Of a stretch of 20,113 nucleotides of DNA, positions 1 to 6,649 are shown one piece after another. The number at the start of each line of letters is the position of its first letter. Positions within the stretch are counted from its first letter, which is position 1. The position numbers were made by a program, and so were the translations under genes. Source of the stretch: a virus; IMG/VR virus record IMGVR_UViG_3300025120_000755, positions 1-20,113 of that record. One strand, written 5' to 3'. A model generated the notes under the pieces. The model did not search any database. It was not told where the DNA came from and saw nothing but the letters and a program-made list of their open reading frames with translations.

Positions 1-1
1 C

Positions 2-121
2 TTGGGTGAGGGTGCCCCTGACTTCAGGCCGTCACAACATATACACTATTCAAAAAGTGATTTAGACTATACACTGGATGTGAATAGAGTGTTCGATAAT
101 CTTTATAACGAGGAAGAGTAA
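2..121 (+). CDS. C-terminal end of an unidentified phage gene (5' truncated)
   Basis: Frame 2 is open from the left edge for 39 codons and closes with TAA at 119-121, one base before the next ATG at 123. The visible residues end in RVFDNLYNEEE, an acidic tail with no recognisable domain. The tight junction with the next gene, whose ribosome binding site lies inside this reading frame, is what makes it the likely real frame. Frame 3 is also open but stops at about 63-65 and would leave a gap. From its place just upstream of connector genes it could be the end of a head gene, but that is only inference. Confidence 0.6.
   Translation: MGEGAPDFRPSQHIHYSKSDLDYTLDVNRVFDNLYNEEE
111..116 (+). promoter_or_regulatory. 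Strong ribosome binding site (AGGAAG) for the 123 gene
   Basis: AGGAAG lies 6 bases upstream of the ATG at 123, inside the last codons of the preceding gene. It supports the start chosen for the lysine-rich protein and coupling of the two genes. Confidence 0.6.
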
Positions 122-122
122 T

Positions 123-626
123 ATGGCAAAATCGGCTGATAAAAAAAAGAAACTGAGCAGGCTTGAAAAAGCTAGACGTATTAGAGACACAAATAAGGTC
201 ACACGGAATTTAAAAGAAGACCCTAAAACCCCTTCGCAAAAAGCTAAGGATGAGTTATTTGGTGAGCCAAGTCTTGCGCGAGGCCAGAACTCTATGCAGC
301 CTCTCTTGTTAGATGACGGTACAGATGTGGGGTCAAAGCGAATAGGCGCACTTACGGGGGTCAACCAACGTAATAACACTTATCATGGTGGTGGTAGCAC
401 GTATGATAATATTAAAGATGAAAACCGAAGGAAGTTACGCAGGAAGATGCCTGCTGATCGATTTCAGGATGGTGGAACTGTGGGTAAAAAACAGATACCT
501 GAAGGACCCAAGGGAAAGGGCTTACGAGCTTTAAAGGCGAAGGCTCCGGAAGTCGCTGCTAAGATGGGCTACAGACACGGTGGCGCGGTTATGGTAAAGA
601 CAAACCAGAAACCACATATGAGTTAG
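123..626 (+). CDS. Small lysine/arginine-rich phage protein, unknown function
   Basis: This is a 167-residue, strongly basic protein. The first 35 residues are a highly charged helix (runs of Lys near residues 8-11, then several Arg). The C-terminal half carries two short glycine-pair motifs, FQDGGTV (nt 462-482) and YRHGGAV (nt 570-590), separated by a Lys/Pro/Gly-rich stretch. There is no signal peptide, membrane segment or enzyme motif. I recall similar basic proteins with GG motifs next to structural genes in marine phages, but without an assigned role. The basic character would suit contact with DNA or with the acidic capsid interior (inference). It follows the preceding gene by 1 base and precedes the connector gene by 4 bases. 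Confidence 0.75.
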   Translation: MAKSADKKKKLSRLEKARRIRDTNKVTRNLKEDPKTPSQKAKDELFGEPSLARGQNSMQPLLLDDGTDVGSKRIGALTGVNQRNNTYHGGGSTYDNIKDENRRKLRRKMPADRFQDGGTVGKKQIPEGPKGKGLRALKAKAPEVAAKMGYRHGGAVMVKTNQKPHMS

Positions 627-630
627 AGAT

Positions 631-1305
631 ATGACAACTTATGGACAGTCGGGAACCAGAACGTTTAACCTAGACGTTGCTGAAATTATTGAGGAATCGT
701 TTGAGAGATGCGGACTAGAGATTCGCACGGGGTACGATACGATTACGGCTCGTAGGTCTCTAAACATAATGTTTGCAGAATGGGCTAACCGAGGGTTAAA
801 CCTATGGACTGTAAAGCAGGGTACGATAACATTGACTAAGGGTCAGGGTCAAGAAACCCTAACAGACGATGTTGTGGATTTGCTAGATGTTGTGGTTCGC
901 CGGGACGGTACTGATTTTGAGGTTCAAAGGATCAGCCGTGGTGATTATTCAACACTGCCTAATAAAACAACTCAAGGCAGGACCAGTCAGTACTGGTTAA
1001 ACCGTCAAATTTCCCCTGTAATTAATTTGTGGGCTGTTCCGGAAAACTCTACGGATCAACTTATATATTACTACATTCAAAGAATAGAAGACGTTAACGT
1101 TTTAACAAACACCACGGATATGCCTTTTCGGTTTTATCCATGCATGGTAGCGGGTTTATCTTACTATTTATCTATGAAGAAAATGCCTGAAAGAATGGCG
1201 TCTTTAAAATCGATATACGACGAAGAGTTTCAACGTGCTGCGGACGAAGATCAGGGTCGGACAGCTTTGAGACTTCAACCTAGTCTTAGTTATCTGAGGG
1301 TCTAA
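631..1305 (+). CDS. Head-tail adaptor (P22 gp4 / tail tubular A-like) protein
   Basis: This 224-residue protein probably forms a ring beneath the portal that closes the DNA-filled head and receives the tail. The N-terminal part (residues about 10-60) is helical, with an AEWANRGLNLW segment typical of phage connector proteins of this type. The C-terminal third has the pattern RFYPCMVAGLSYYLSMKKMP followed by a helix with YDEEFQRAADED. I recognise this as the helical bundle seen in gp4- and T7 gp11-like adaptors, where Leu/Tyr-rich helices pack in a dodecameric ring. The assignment is by resemblance and by position ahead of other neck genes. The stop overlaps the next start by one base (TAATG), suggesting coupled translation. 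A specific ring position cannot be read from sequence. Confidence 0.7.
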   Translation: MTTYGQSGTRTFNLDVAEIIEESFERCGLEIRTGYDTITARRSLNIMFAEWANRGLNLWTVKQGTITLTKGQGQETLTDDVVDLLDVVVRRDGTDFEVQRISRGDYSTLPNKTTQGRTSQYWLNRQISPVINLWAVPENSTDQLIYYYIQRIEDVNVLTNTTDMPFRFYPCMVAGLSYYLSMKKMPERMASLKSIYDEEFQRAADEDQGRTALRLQPSLSYLRV

Positions 1306-1952
1306 TGCCTTACGCTGCGGGAAAAAACGCTTGGGGTATATCGGATCGGTCAGGTCGCCGTTATCGCCTGAACAAGATGAAAACTGAGTGGACGGGTGCG
1401 AAAGTTGGTCCTGATGAGTTTGAACCAAAACACCCGCAGTTATTTCCGCCTAAAGCATTTCCTGATCCGCAAGCGTTAAGAGATCCAAGACCGGAAACGG
1501 GATTAACGGACCAAAGAACAATACAATGGGGTTGGAATCCAGTAGGCTTTCAAAACATTCCGGGAGTATCTCCTCCTAACAACCTAGTTGCTACAGGTTC
1601 TGTCGGTGCCGTCACGATAACTGGCTCAAGTTCGCAGATTACGGTATTTACGGTCACCTTTCAGAACTATCTCGGAGGTAATCGGTATTACATTGATGGA
1701 GTTCGACAGCCTACGTTAAGTCTTTCTGAGGGCAGTACATATGTGTTTAACTGGTCGGCGGCTACGAGTCATCCGTTGCGCTTTTCCACCACTTCAGATG
1801 GCACACATGCTGGCGGTTCAGAATACACAACAGGCGTGACAATTAACACGTTAGCATATACATCTACTATTACCGTGGCTGTCGGTGCACCAACATTGTT
1901 CTATTATTGCCAATATCACAGTCAAATGGGAGGTCAGATTAACACGCCATGA
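1305..1952 (+). CDS. Structural protein with degenerate zinc-ribbon N-terminus and cupredoxin-like C-terminal domain
   Basis: This is a 215-residue protein. Residues about 8-65 resemble a small zinc-binding module that I recall from other phage neck proteins (CDRCG...CPEC..EPKHPQ, then DPQAL..PRP). Here all four expected cysteines are replaced: S13, S16, G35 and E38, while EPKHPQLFPP and PDPQALRDPRPE are kept. Residues about 100-215 are a beta-rich domain with the ligand pattern of type-1 copper proteins: H156 (SHPLRF), then C202-x2-H205-x2-M208 (YYCQYHSQMGG), the same loop spacing as amicyanin-type sites. Cupredoxin-like domains occur in some marine phage structural proteins. Whether this one binds copper or is only a fold remnant is unknown. 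It lies between two adaptor-like genes and overlaps the next gene by 4 bases, with GGGAGG upstream of that start. A virion component is likely. Confidence 0.7.
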   Translation: MPYAAGKNAWGISDRSGRRYRLNKMKTEWTGAKVGPDEFEPKHPQLFPPKAFPDPQALRDPRPETGLTDQRTIQWGWNPVGFQNIPGVSPPNNLVATGSVGAVTITGSSSQITVFTVTFQNYLGGNRYYIDGVRQPTLSLSEGSTYVFNWSAATSHPLRFSTTSDGTHAGGSEYTTGVTINTLAYTSTITVAVGAPTLFYYCQYHSQMGGQINTP

Positions 1953-2974
1953 GCTTTACTTTTGCAAGTTTAAAACAAGCGATTCAAGACTATACTGAAA
2001 ATTCAGAAGCGTCTTTTATTACTAATCTGCCTCTTTTTATAAGGCAAGCTGAAGAGCGCATACTCAAAGGTGTTCAACTAAATTTGTTTCGAAAAACGCA
2101 GACAACAAATGTTGCACAGGGAAACCAATACCTTGAAATTCCTGTAGATTTTCTAGCTCCTTTTTCTTTAAGTATTGTAAAACAGAACCCGTTACCTGCT
2201 GCTACAAACCCTTTTCCGAACGGAGCAATAGTGAACGGCGTTGTTGATCCTACCTCTTCTGGTTATCTTATTTCTTCTGCTATTTTAGAGGCTGCTTTAA
2301 ACAGAAGCCCTTGGAACGTTCAGTTCCTCGCCCTTGCGCAGCCTTTTGCATCTAGGTTTTTAGGTGACCTGTCGGGAAATGGCTCCGTTAATGCCGGGGA
2401 CTCTGCCCTTATGACTGACTATATAAACTATAAGTACGGGTCAGGGGATGCTCCGGCTACTGATGTGATTAGTTATGTAGAAACTGGTATGCTTCCTTAT
2501 ATGTCTCAGTCTTCAACCCAAAGTACATATAGACAGTATTACTACCCGTTTGCTGATGAAATTAAGTATCTTTATTATAAGGACGTAGGTTTTGTTAGAG
2601 AGTTCTCTCAGGATACGTCTAATGCGATTTCTTGGGGAGAGCCTAGATACTATTCCCAATTCGACAACGATAACTTTATTGTAGGTCCTGCACCCAACTC
2701 GACTTACCAAGTTCAACTTAGCTATTTATATCGCCCCACAAGCCTAACTGCGGGTGCGGAAGACGGTACTACATGGCTAAGTATAAATGCAGAAATGTGT
2801 TTGTTGTACGGTTCTTTGATTGAGGCGTATATTTACATGAAGGGTTCTGCGGATGTTTTGGGAAACTATAACTCTCGGTTTCAAGAAGCTTTGGTTGGTG
2901 TTAAGATGCTGGGTGAAGCCAAACAAACAATAGATGAGTTCTGGGAAGGTAGAGTTATGAGGCAGAGAACATGA
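1949..2974 (+). CDS. Adaptor-like neck protein with an inserted dockerin-type calcium loop
   Basis: This is a 341-residue protein. The N-terminus (residues 1-78, including LPLFIRQAEERILKGVQLNL and VDFLAPFSLSI) and the C-terminal part (about 205-341, including YYKDVGFVREF, RYYSQFDNDNFIVGPAPN, SYLYRP, AEMCLLYGSLIEAYIYMKG) resemble a conserved adaptor/neck family of marine podoviruses. I recall that family as roughly 220-240 residues long. Here about 120 residues are inserted between the halves. The insert holds one EF-hand-like loop at residues 140-151 (nt 2366-2401), DLSGNGSVNAGD, with Asp, Ser, Asn, Ser, Asn and Asp at loop positions 1, 3, 5, 7, 9 and 12. A dockerin-style helix follows (ALMTDYINYKYG). 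Only one loop is evident, whereas dockerins normally have two. It overlaps the next gene by ATGA. Confidence 0.7.
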   Translation: MSFTFASLKQAIQDYTENSEASFITNLPLFIRQAEERILKGVQLNLFRKTQTTNVAQGNQYLEIPVDFLAPFSLSIVKQNPLPAATNPFPNGAIVNGVVDPTSSGYLISSAILEAALNRSPWNVQFLALAQPFASRFLGDLSGNGSVNAGDSALMTDYINYKYGSGDAPATDVISYVETGMLPYMSQSSTQSTYRQYYYPFADEIKYLYYKDVGFVREFSQDTSNAISWGEPRYYSQFDNDNFIVGPAPNSTYQVQLSYLYRPTSLTAGAEDGTTWLSINAEMCLLYGSLIEAYIYMKGSADVLGNYNSRFQEALVGVKMLGEAKQTIDEFWEGRVMRQRT

Positions 2975-3252
2975 ATATGAGCAACATTAATTTTCAAGTT
3001 GATGTGCACACTACTAGTGGCAGGGGTTTTTCTTCGGAAGAATTGTCTGAAAGATGTGTTGATAGAATTGTGCATGTTTCGGAAAACGCTATTCCCGCGG
3101 TAAGGGATCAAGTTCACGCCTTTAAAAAAACTATTAAAAGTGTTATACGCGAGTATATGGATCAAGCTATTCTAAGCGACAGAACAACGGTTTGGAACGC
3201 ACTTCAGGACGCAGGGCACCCAGAGTTAGCCGAATTGATAAGGAAACTATGA
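2971..3252 (+). CDS. Small conserved phage protein, unknown function
   Basis: This is a 93-residue, mostly helical, soluble protein. The C-terminal half (REYMDQAILSDRTTVWNALQ, then AGHPELAELIRKL) is a pattern I recall from unnamed small proteins in marine phage structural operons. It has no membrane segment or catalytic motif. The first ATG (2971) overlaps the previous stop as ATGA. A second ATG at 2977 is equally possible and would shorten the protein by two residues. By position between neck and fibre genes it could be a small head-tail completion protein or an assembly factor, but the sequence does not decide. Confidence 0.7.
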   Translation: MNMSNINFQVDVHTTSGRGFSSEELSERCVDRIVHVSENAIPAVRDQVHAFKKTIKSVIREYMDQAILSDRTTVWNALQDAGHPELAELIRKL

Positions 3253-3253
3253 C

Positions 3254-3742
3254 ATGGCATTTAGCGGAAACTTTATGTGCGACACTTTCAAGAAAGAGTT
3301 GTTGGAAGCCAAGCACAACTTCATAAATTCGCAACACACTTTTCAAATTGCGTTATACAACAACACTGCTGCCTTTACTAACGCAACGCCAACGGCGTTG
3401 TTTGGGGCTGGCAATAACGAGATTGCAAGTTCCGGATCGGCTTCTTCTGGTTACGTTTCGGGCGGACCCGCAGCTTCTACAACGACGAACAGTCTTGTAA
3501 ACATTAGTCCTTCTAACACAGGCAATAAATCGTTTACGTCCTTTCAACCAAAAACGTTTACTGCGGTAACTGTAAGCAGTTACGGGGCTTTGTTGTATAA
3601 CAGTACAGCGGGAGGCGGTTCAAACACTGCGAACTGTGTTTTAGTTTTAGATTTTGGCGGACAAAAGGTTGCTACTGGCGGGGATTTTCAAATTGTGTTT
3701 CCAACGGCAAATGCGACCTCTGCGGTAATCCGGATAGAGTAA
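3254..3742 (+). CDS. Beta-rich phage structural protein, probably tail-associated
   Basis: This is a 162-residue protein. The N-terminal helix (FMCDTFKKELLEAKHNF) is followed by a beta-rich body: FQIALYNN, a Ser/Gly-rich middle, ALLYNST, VLVLDFGGQKVATGGDFQIV and a C-terminal FPTANATSAVIRIE. I recognise the overall pattern (a KKELLEA.H.F start, LDFGG.K...GDF.I.FPTA.A..AI.RI end) from conserved structural proteins of marine podoviruses, where it is usually left as hypothetical. It begins one base after the previous stop and opens the block of fibre-like genes. It may be a small tail-tube or fibre-attachment protein (inference). Confidence 0.7.
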   Translation: MAFSGNFMCDTFKKELLEAKHNFINSQHTFQIALYNNTAAFTNATPTALFGAGNNEIASSGSASSGYVSGGPAASTTTNSLVNISPSNTGNKSFTSFQPKTFTAVTVSSYGALLYNSTAGGGSNTANCVLVLDFGGQKVATGGDFQIVFPTANATSAVIRIE

Positions 3743-3751
3743 GGTTGTGTA

Positions 3752-4390
3752 ATGGTTCTTACTCTCGCAAATAGGGTCAAGGTAGCTACCTCAACAACAG
3801 GCACAGGCACTATTACGTTAGGCAGTGCCGAAACGGGCTATCAAACTTTTGCGGATGGAGGAGTTTCTAACGGGGATACCGTAAGATTTACCATAGAGGA
3901 CGGAGACGCTTGGGAGGTATCGACGGGAGTTTACACTGCTTCTGGCACGACATTAACCAGAGTCCTGACTCAAGCCTCTACAGGATCTTTGTTGAACTTG
4001 TCTGGGTCCGCTATTGTATTTATCACCGCAGCGGCGGAAGATTTAGTAGTGCAGGACACTTCAGGCGATGTTCATCTTGGCTCTACGGACTATATATTTT
4101 TTGACGGAGCAGACCCGACAGAGTTTGTCAAAATAACAGGTCAGGTTGTAGGTCCGTATCGAAACTTCTATATACAATCAGAGTCTAACATTTTTTTTGC
4201 GGCTGTAGATACAGTCGGAATTACTATTCTTGGTCATAGCATCCTTTTTGAGGGTGCAACTTCAGATGCTCATGAAACAACACTCACAGTAACTGATCCC
4301 ACAGCAGATAGAACAGTTACAATACCGGATCAAAGTGGCACCATTGCGTTTAACACGAGGGCTATAGCTATGGCCTTAGTTTTTGGGTAG
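3752..4390 (+). CDS. Tail fibre-like protein (conserved fibre N-terminal domain)
   Basis: This is a 212-residue protein. Residues 1-110 match a pattern common at the start of marine phage tail-fibre proteins: [20 protein letters not shown], then [17 protein letters not shown], a Leu/Ser-rich strand and [11 protein letters not shown]. This region is thought to anchor fibres to the tail. Residues about 165-212 ([10 protein letters not shown]-like: [20 protein letters not shown], then DQSGTIAF) resemble short beta-solenoid or connector units found repeatedly in such fibres. The protein is short for a complete fibre, so it may be a base piece to which other surface proteins attach. It contains the FADGGVS motif at nt 3848-3868. 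The start has only a weak upstream purine stretch (AAGG at 3742-3745). Confidence 0.65.
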   Translation: MVLTLANRVKVATSTTGTGTITLGSAETGYQTFADGGVSNGDTVRFTIEDGDAWEVSTGVYTASGTTLTRVLTQASTGSLLNLSGSAIVFITAAAEDLVVQDTSGDVHLGSTDYIFFDGADPTEFVKITGQVVGPYRNFYIQSESNIFFAAVDTVGITILGHSILFEGATSDAHETTLTVTDPTADRTVTIPDQSGTIAFNTRAIAMALVFG

Positions 4391-4395
4391 GGTTT

Positions 4396-4659
4396 ATGAT
4401 AACATACACGGTAACTAGAAAATACACTATAACAGACTCTGTGGCGTTTATAGACGGTGTAAAAGACGTTTTAGTGTCAAGAGGCATGACTCAGGCAGAG
4501 GCTACAAGTCATTTAGCGGATAAGCTAGAAGATATGCCTGATATGTTATTGGCGTTTATAGAACTTTTTTCCCAAAGTCTTTTTAACGGGTCTTCTTTAC
4601 TTTTGTCTGAGGTAGTTGATAGGGAAGAGATCATAGAAGAAAAGGACGAAAGCCCATGA
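4396..4659 (+). CDS. Small acidic protein, unknown function
   Basis: This is an 87-residue acidic protein with the features MITYTVTRKYTITDSVAFID, a helix (MTQAEATSHLADKLEDMPDM), a hydrophobic helical stretch (LLAFIELFSQSLF) and a very acidic C-terminus (EEIIEEKDESP). The hydrophobic stretch is too short and too polar for me to call a membrane segment with confidence, so I do not call a holin. It sits between two probable structural genes and overlaps the next by ATGA, with AAAGGAC upstream of that start. I do not recognise the family. A fibre chaperone or a small tail component would fit the location (inference). Confidence 0.65.
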   Translation: MITYTVTRKYTITDSVAFIDGVKDVLVSRGMTQAEATSHLADKLEDMPDMLLAFIELFSQSLFNGSSLLLSEVVDREEIIEEKDESP

Positions 4660-5009
4660 CCGCGCCCAACATTGCCGAACTTTCTATAATCACAGGAAAA
4701 ACTTTTGTAGGGGATTTAAGCAACTCTCTGGCTACTTTAGTGGCTGGTGCCTCTAACAAGGTTATGAAAATAAATTCTATAGTCGTTGCCAATGTTGACG
4801 GTGTTAATTCCGCCAGTGTTAATATTTCATTGCAAAGAAGTAGCACTGATTATTACGTGGTTAAGACCGTTGAAGTGCCGGGGGACACAACTTTAGTTGT
4901 GCTGGATAAAGACATGGGTATTTACTTAGAGGAGGCAGATATACTGCGGGGTTCAGCTTCAGTTGATGGTGATCTACAAGTTGTCGTTTCTTACGAAGAA
5001 ATTAGTTAG
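4656..5009 (+). CDS. Small beta-sandwich structural protein, conserved in marine phages
   Basis: This is a 117-residue protein made almost wholly of predicted beta strands: ELSIITGKTFVGDL, KVMKINSIVVANVDG, ASVNISLQRSSTDYYVVKTV, a PGDTTLVVLDKD hairpin, IYLEEADILRG, and a C-terminal GDLQVVVSYEEIS. I recall this pattern (ITGKT...IVSNVDG...D..YLEEGD.L......GDL...SYEEIS) from unnamed structural proteins in cyanophage and other marine phage operons. It could be a decoration protein or a small tail/fibre subunit. It overlaps the previous gene by 4 bases and is followed by the glycine-rich gene after 8 bases. Confidence 0.7.
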   Translation: MTAPNIAELSIITGKTFVGDLSNSLATLVAGASNKVMKINSIVVANVDGVNSASVNISLQRSSTDYYVVKTVEVPGDTTLVVLDKDMGIYLEEADILRGSASVDGDLQVVVSYEEIS

Positions 5010-5012
5010 AGG
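5008..5012 (+). promoter_or_regulatory. Ribosome binding site (AGAGG) that decides a GTG start
   Basis: AGAGG lies 5 bases upstream of the GTG at 5018 and overlaps the previous stop codon. No ATG near this point is in the frame of the glycine-rich protein, so this site supports a GTG start. Confidence 0.5.
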
Positions 5013-5017
5013 TAGTA

Positions 5018-6007
5018 GTGGCAAATCGTTGGAGACATAGCGGTGGTCTTATAAGGAGTGTAACTACTCCCTTTGCAGACGGTGGAGTTTTTGGCATTGT
5101 TGCGTCTTACTTATCAAAAGGTCCTACCGGAGAAGCACAGTTTTTATCCACTGGCTCAACTTCGTTTACTGTCCCTACGGGGGTTAATAGTGTTTGCGCT
5201 GTTTGCATTGGCGGTGGTGGCGGTGGCATGCATTATAGCAACGGCAATTCTTCGTCTACTTTCGCTATGAGCGGTGGCGGTGGCGGTGGGCTGGGCTGGC
5301 TTAATAATATTGCGGTTATTCCGGGGGAATCCTTTAATGTATTCGTTGGAGCAGGAGGTTCTGCTGGAGCCTACAGCGTAGGCTCTACGGTGGGAGGCAA
5401 CTCCATCTTTAAGACTTGTATAGGATACGGAGGTAGCGCAGGCAGGTACTCCGTTAATGGAGCTGGAGGAAGTTTTCTAGCTTCCGGTGGTGGAGGTGGT
5501 AGCGGAGGCGGCACTCTAAGAACGGCGAACAGCGGTTACGGCCCTGCGGGAGGCGGTGGCGCGGGAGGCTATAATGGCGTGGGTGGTGTTGGTCGAGATC
5601 AGGGGTACGCAAGCGAACCTGCTGGCGAGGCCGCAGCAGTTGGCTCTGGCGGTGGCGCGGGAGGTGGCGGTGCTTTTTTCTCTACTCCACAAGACCACAT
5701 GTCCGGCTCTGGCGGTGGCGTGGGAATTTTCGGCATAGGTGCAGACGGTGCTCCCGGTACAGCGGGTAGAGCGGGGGGAGGCTCTGGTGGTGGAAACGGT
5801 AGTATTCCAAATCAAAACTCTCCTCATGGCCCTGTTGTGGGAGGCCTTTATGGCGGTGGCGGGGGAGGAAGTTCAGCACAAGTGCCTTACGGAAATGCTG
5901 GAAACGGTGGAAACGGTGCCGTTAGAGTTATTTGGGGGTTAGGAAGATCTTTTCCAAGCACTAATTGTGATTTAGCAAGCAGTTTTGGAAATGTTACAAC
6001 ATATTAA
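5018..6007 (+). CDS. Glycine-rich adhesin-like tail protein (GTG start)
   Basis: This is a 329-residue protein. After an N-terminal segment (residues 1-45, including FADGGVF) comes a beta strand with TSFTVPTGVNSVCAVCIGG. About 240 residues follow with many runs of four to six glycines separated by short Ser/Ala/Asn-rich turns. The C-terminus returns to ordinary strand sequence (GAVRVIWGLGRSF). This matches the glycine-rich domain known from phage fibre and adhesin proteins. In the adhesin of Salmonella phage S16, such runs form bundled polyglycine-II helices that present receptor-binding loops. The loops between the glycine runs would be the contact surface here (inference). The GTG start is fixed by AGAGG 5 bases upstream. 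It is flanked by other surface-type genes, consistent with host recognition. Confidence 0.75.
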   Translation: MANRWRHSGGLIRSVTTPFADGGVFGIVASYLSKGPTGEAQFLSTGSTSFTVPTGVNSVCAVCIGGGGGGMHYSNGNSSSTFAMSGGGGGGLGWLNNIAVIPGESFNVFVGAGGSAGAYSVGSTVGGNSIFKTCIGYGGSAGRYSVNGAGGSFLASGGGGGSGGGTLRTANSGYGPAGGGGAGGYNGVGGVGRDQGYASEPAGEAAAVGSGGGAGGGGAFFSTPQDHMSGSGGGVGIFGIGADGAPGTAGRAGGGSGGGNGSIPNQNSPHGPVVGGLYGGGGGGSSAQVPYGNAGNGGNGAVRVIWGLGRSFPSTNCDLASSFGNVTTY

Positions 6008-6019
6008 AGGATGTGTTAG

Positions 6020-6640
6020 ATGTTAGGTTTTTCCCCATTATCATCTAATCCGCTTGCGTCTCAAGAAGTTGTTTCTAATGGGGTTGTAGTAACGCTAGAC
6101 TTTACAGCGGTTAAGGCTACAGGTGTCGTAGATAGCAATCCTGTTCTTGTTACTGGGGCCACCGTTGCACTTCTTGATTTTACGGCTGTTAGGGCTGTTG
6201 GATTTGTTGCTGCTGTTTCCGAAACAAAGACAGGTTCTGTTGTAACTCCTGATTTTACGGCTGTTAAAGCTAGTGGTGTTGTAAGTGGCGTTACAGCAGC
6301 GGTGGGGGTTACTGTAACTCCTGATTTTACGGCTGTTAAAGCTAGTGGTGTTGTAAGTGGCGTTACGACAACAGTTGTAACAAGGGTGCTTCTTGATTTT
6401 ACGGCTGTTAAAGCTAGTGGCGTTATAAGTGACGTTGTTGTAATTGACGAAGATTCGTGGAGCATCGTCGTAACTGATGCAAACAATCAGTGGTTGGACG
6501 CTCAAAACGGAGCATCTAATACATGGTTGTCCGTACCTACTGTGAACAATCAATATGTCGAGCTTGCTCCAAATCCCGGAAACAGCTATAATGCTGTGGA
6601 GCCTTCTCCGGGAAACACTTGGACAACTGTGGCTGCGTAA
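6020..6640 (+). CDS. Tandem-repeat tail protein with two different repeat arrays
   Basis: This 206-residue protein is built mostly of repeats. The first array has five units beginning at residues 27, 53, 78, 102 and 126, each with the core LDFTAVKASGV or a close variant (unit lengths 26, 25, 24 and 24 residues). The second array runs from residue 147 to the end and shows an aromatic residue every 10-11 positions (W147, W158, W169, Y179, Y190, W201), usually preceded by Asn-x and followed by a hydrophobic residue: NQWLDA, NTWLSV, NQYVEL, NSYNAV, NTWTTV. I recall Asn/Trp repeats of the second kind at the ends of phage structural proteins. The first array I do not recognise. Sited among fibre genes, it is likely a fibre shaft or spacer. 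AAAGGATG lies upstream of the ATG. Confidence 0.7.
   Translation: MLGFSPLSSNPLASQEVVSNGVVVTLDFTAVKATGVVDSNPVLVTGATVALLDFTAVRAVGFVAAVSETKTGSVVTPDFTAVKASGVVSGVTAAVGVTVTPDFTAVKASGVVSGVTTTVVTRVLLDFTAVKASGVISDVVVIDEDSWSIVVTDANNQWLDAQNGASNTWLSVPTVNNQYVELAPNPGNSYNAVEPSPGNTWTTVAA
6241..6366 (+). repeat. 54-bp exact direct repeat, 72-bp period, inside the 6020 gene
   Basis: The bases at 6241-6294 are repeated exactly at 6313-6366. The period of 72 bases equals 24 codons, and the unit encodes TPDFTAVKASGVVSGVT. More diverged units lie before (cores at about 6098 and 6176) and after (about 6395). Near-identity at synonymous positions points to recent duplication or gene conversion of this unit. Confidence 0.9.
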
Positions 6641-6649
6641 GGATGTAAA

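Noticed and set aside
3-65. Alternative open frame 3 at the left edge
   Set aside because: It stops at about 63-65, leaving a gap, while frame 2 runs to one base before the next start.
4188-4200. T-run as slippery site or terminator
   Set aside because: The run of T near 4190 lies in an intact reading frame, with no upstream stem and no overlapping alternative product.
4396-4659. Holin call for the 87-residue protein
   Set aside because: The only hydrophobic stretch is short, contains polar residues and sits in a strongly acidic protein; no lysis gene is nearby.
6061-6553. Two long minus-strand open frames over the repeat gene
   Set aside because: They are reverse readings of the plus-strand tandem repeats, without ribosome binding sites, in a one-strand operon.
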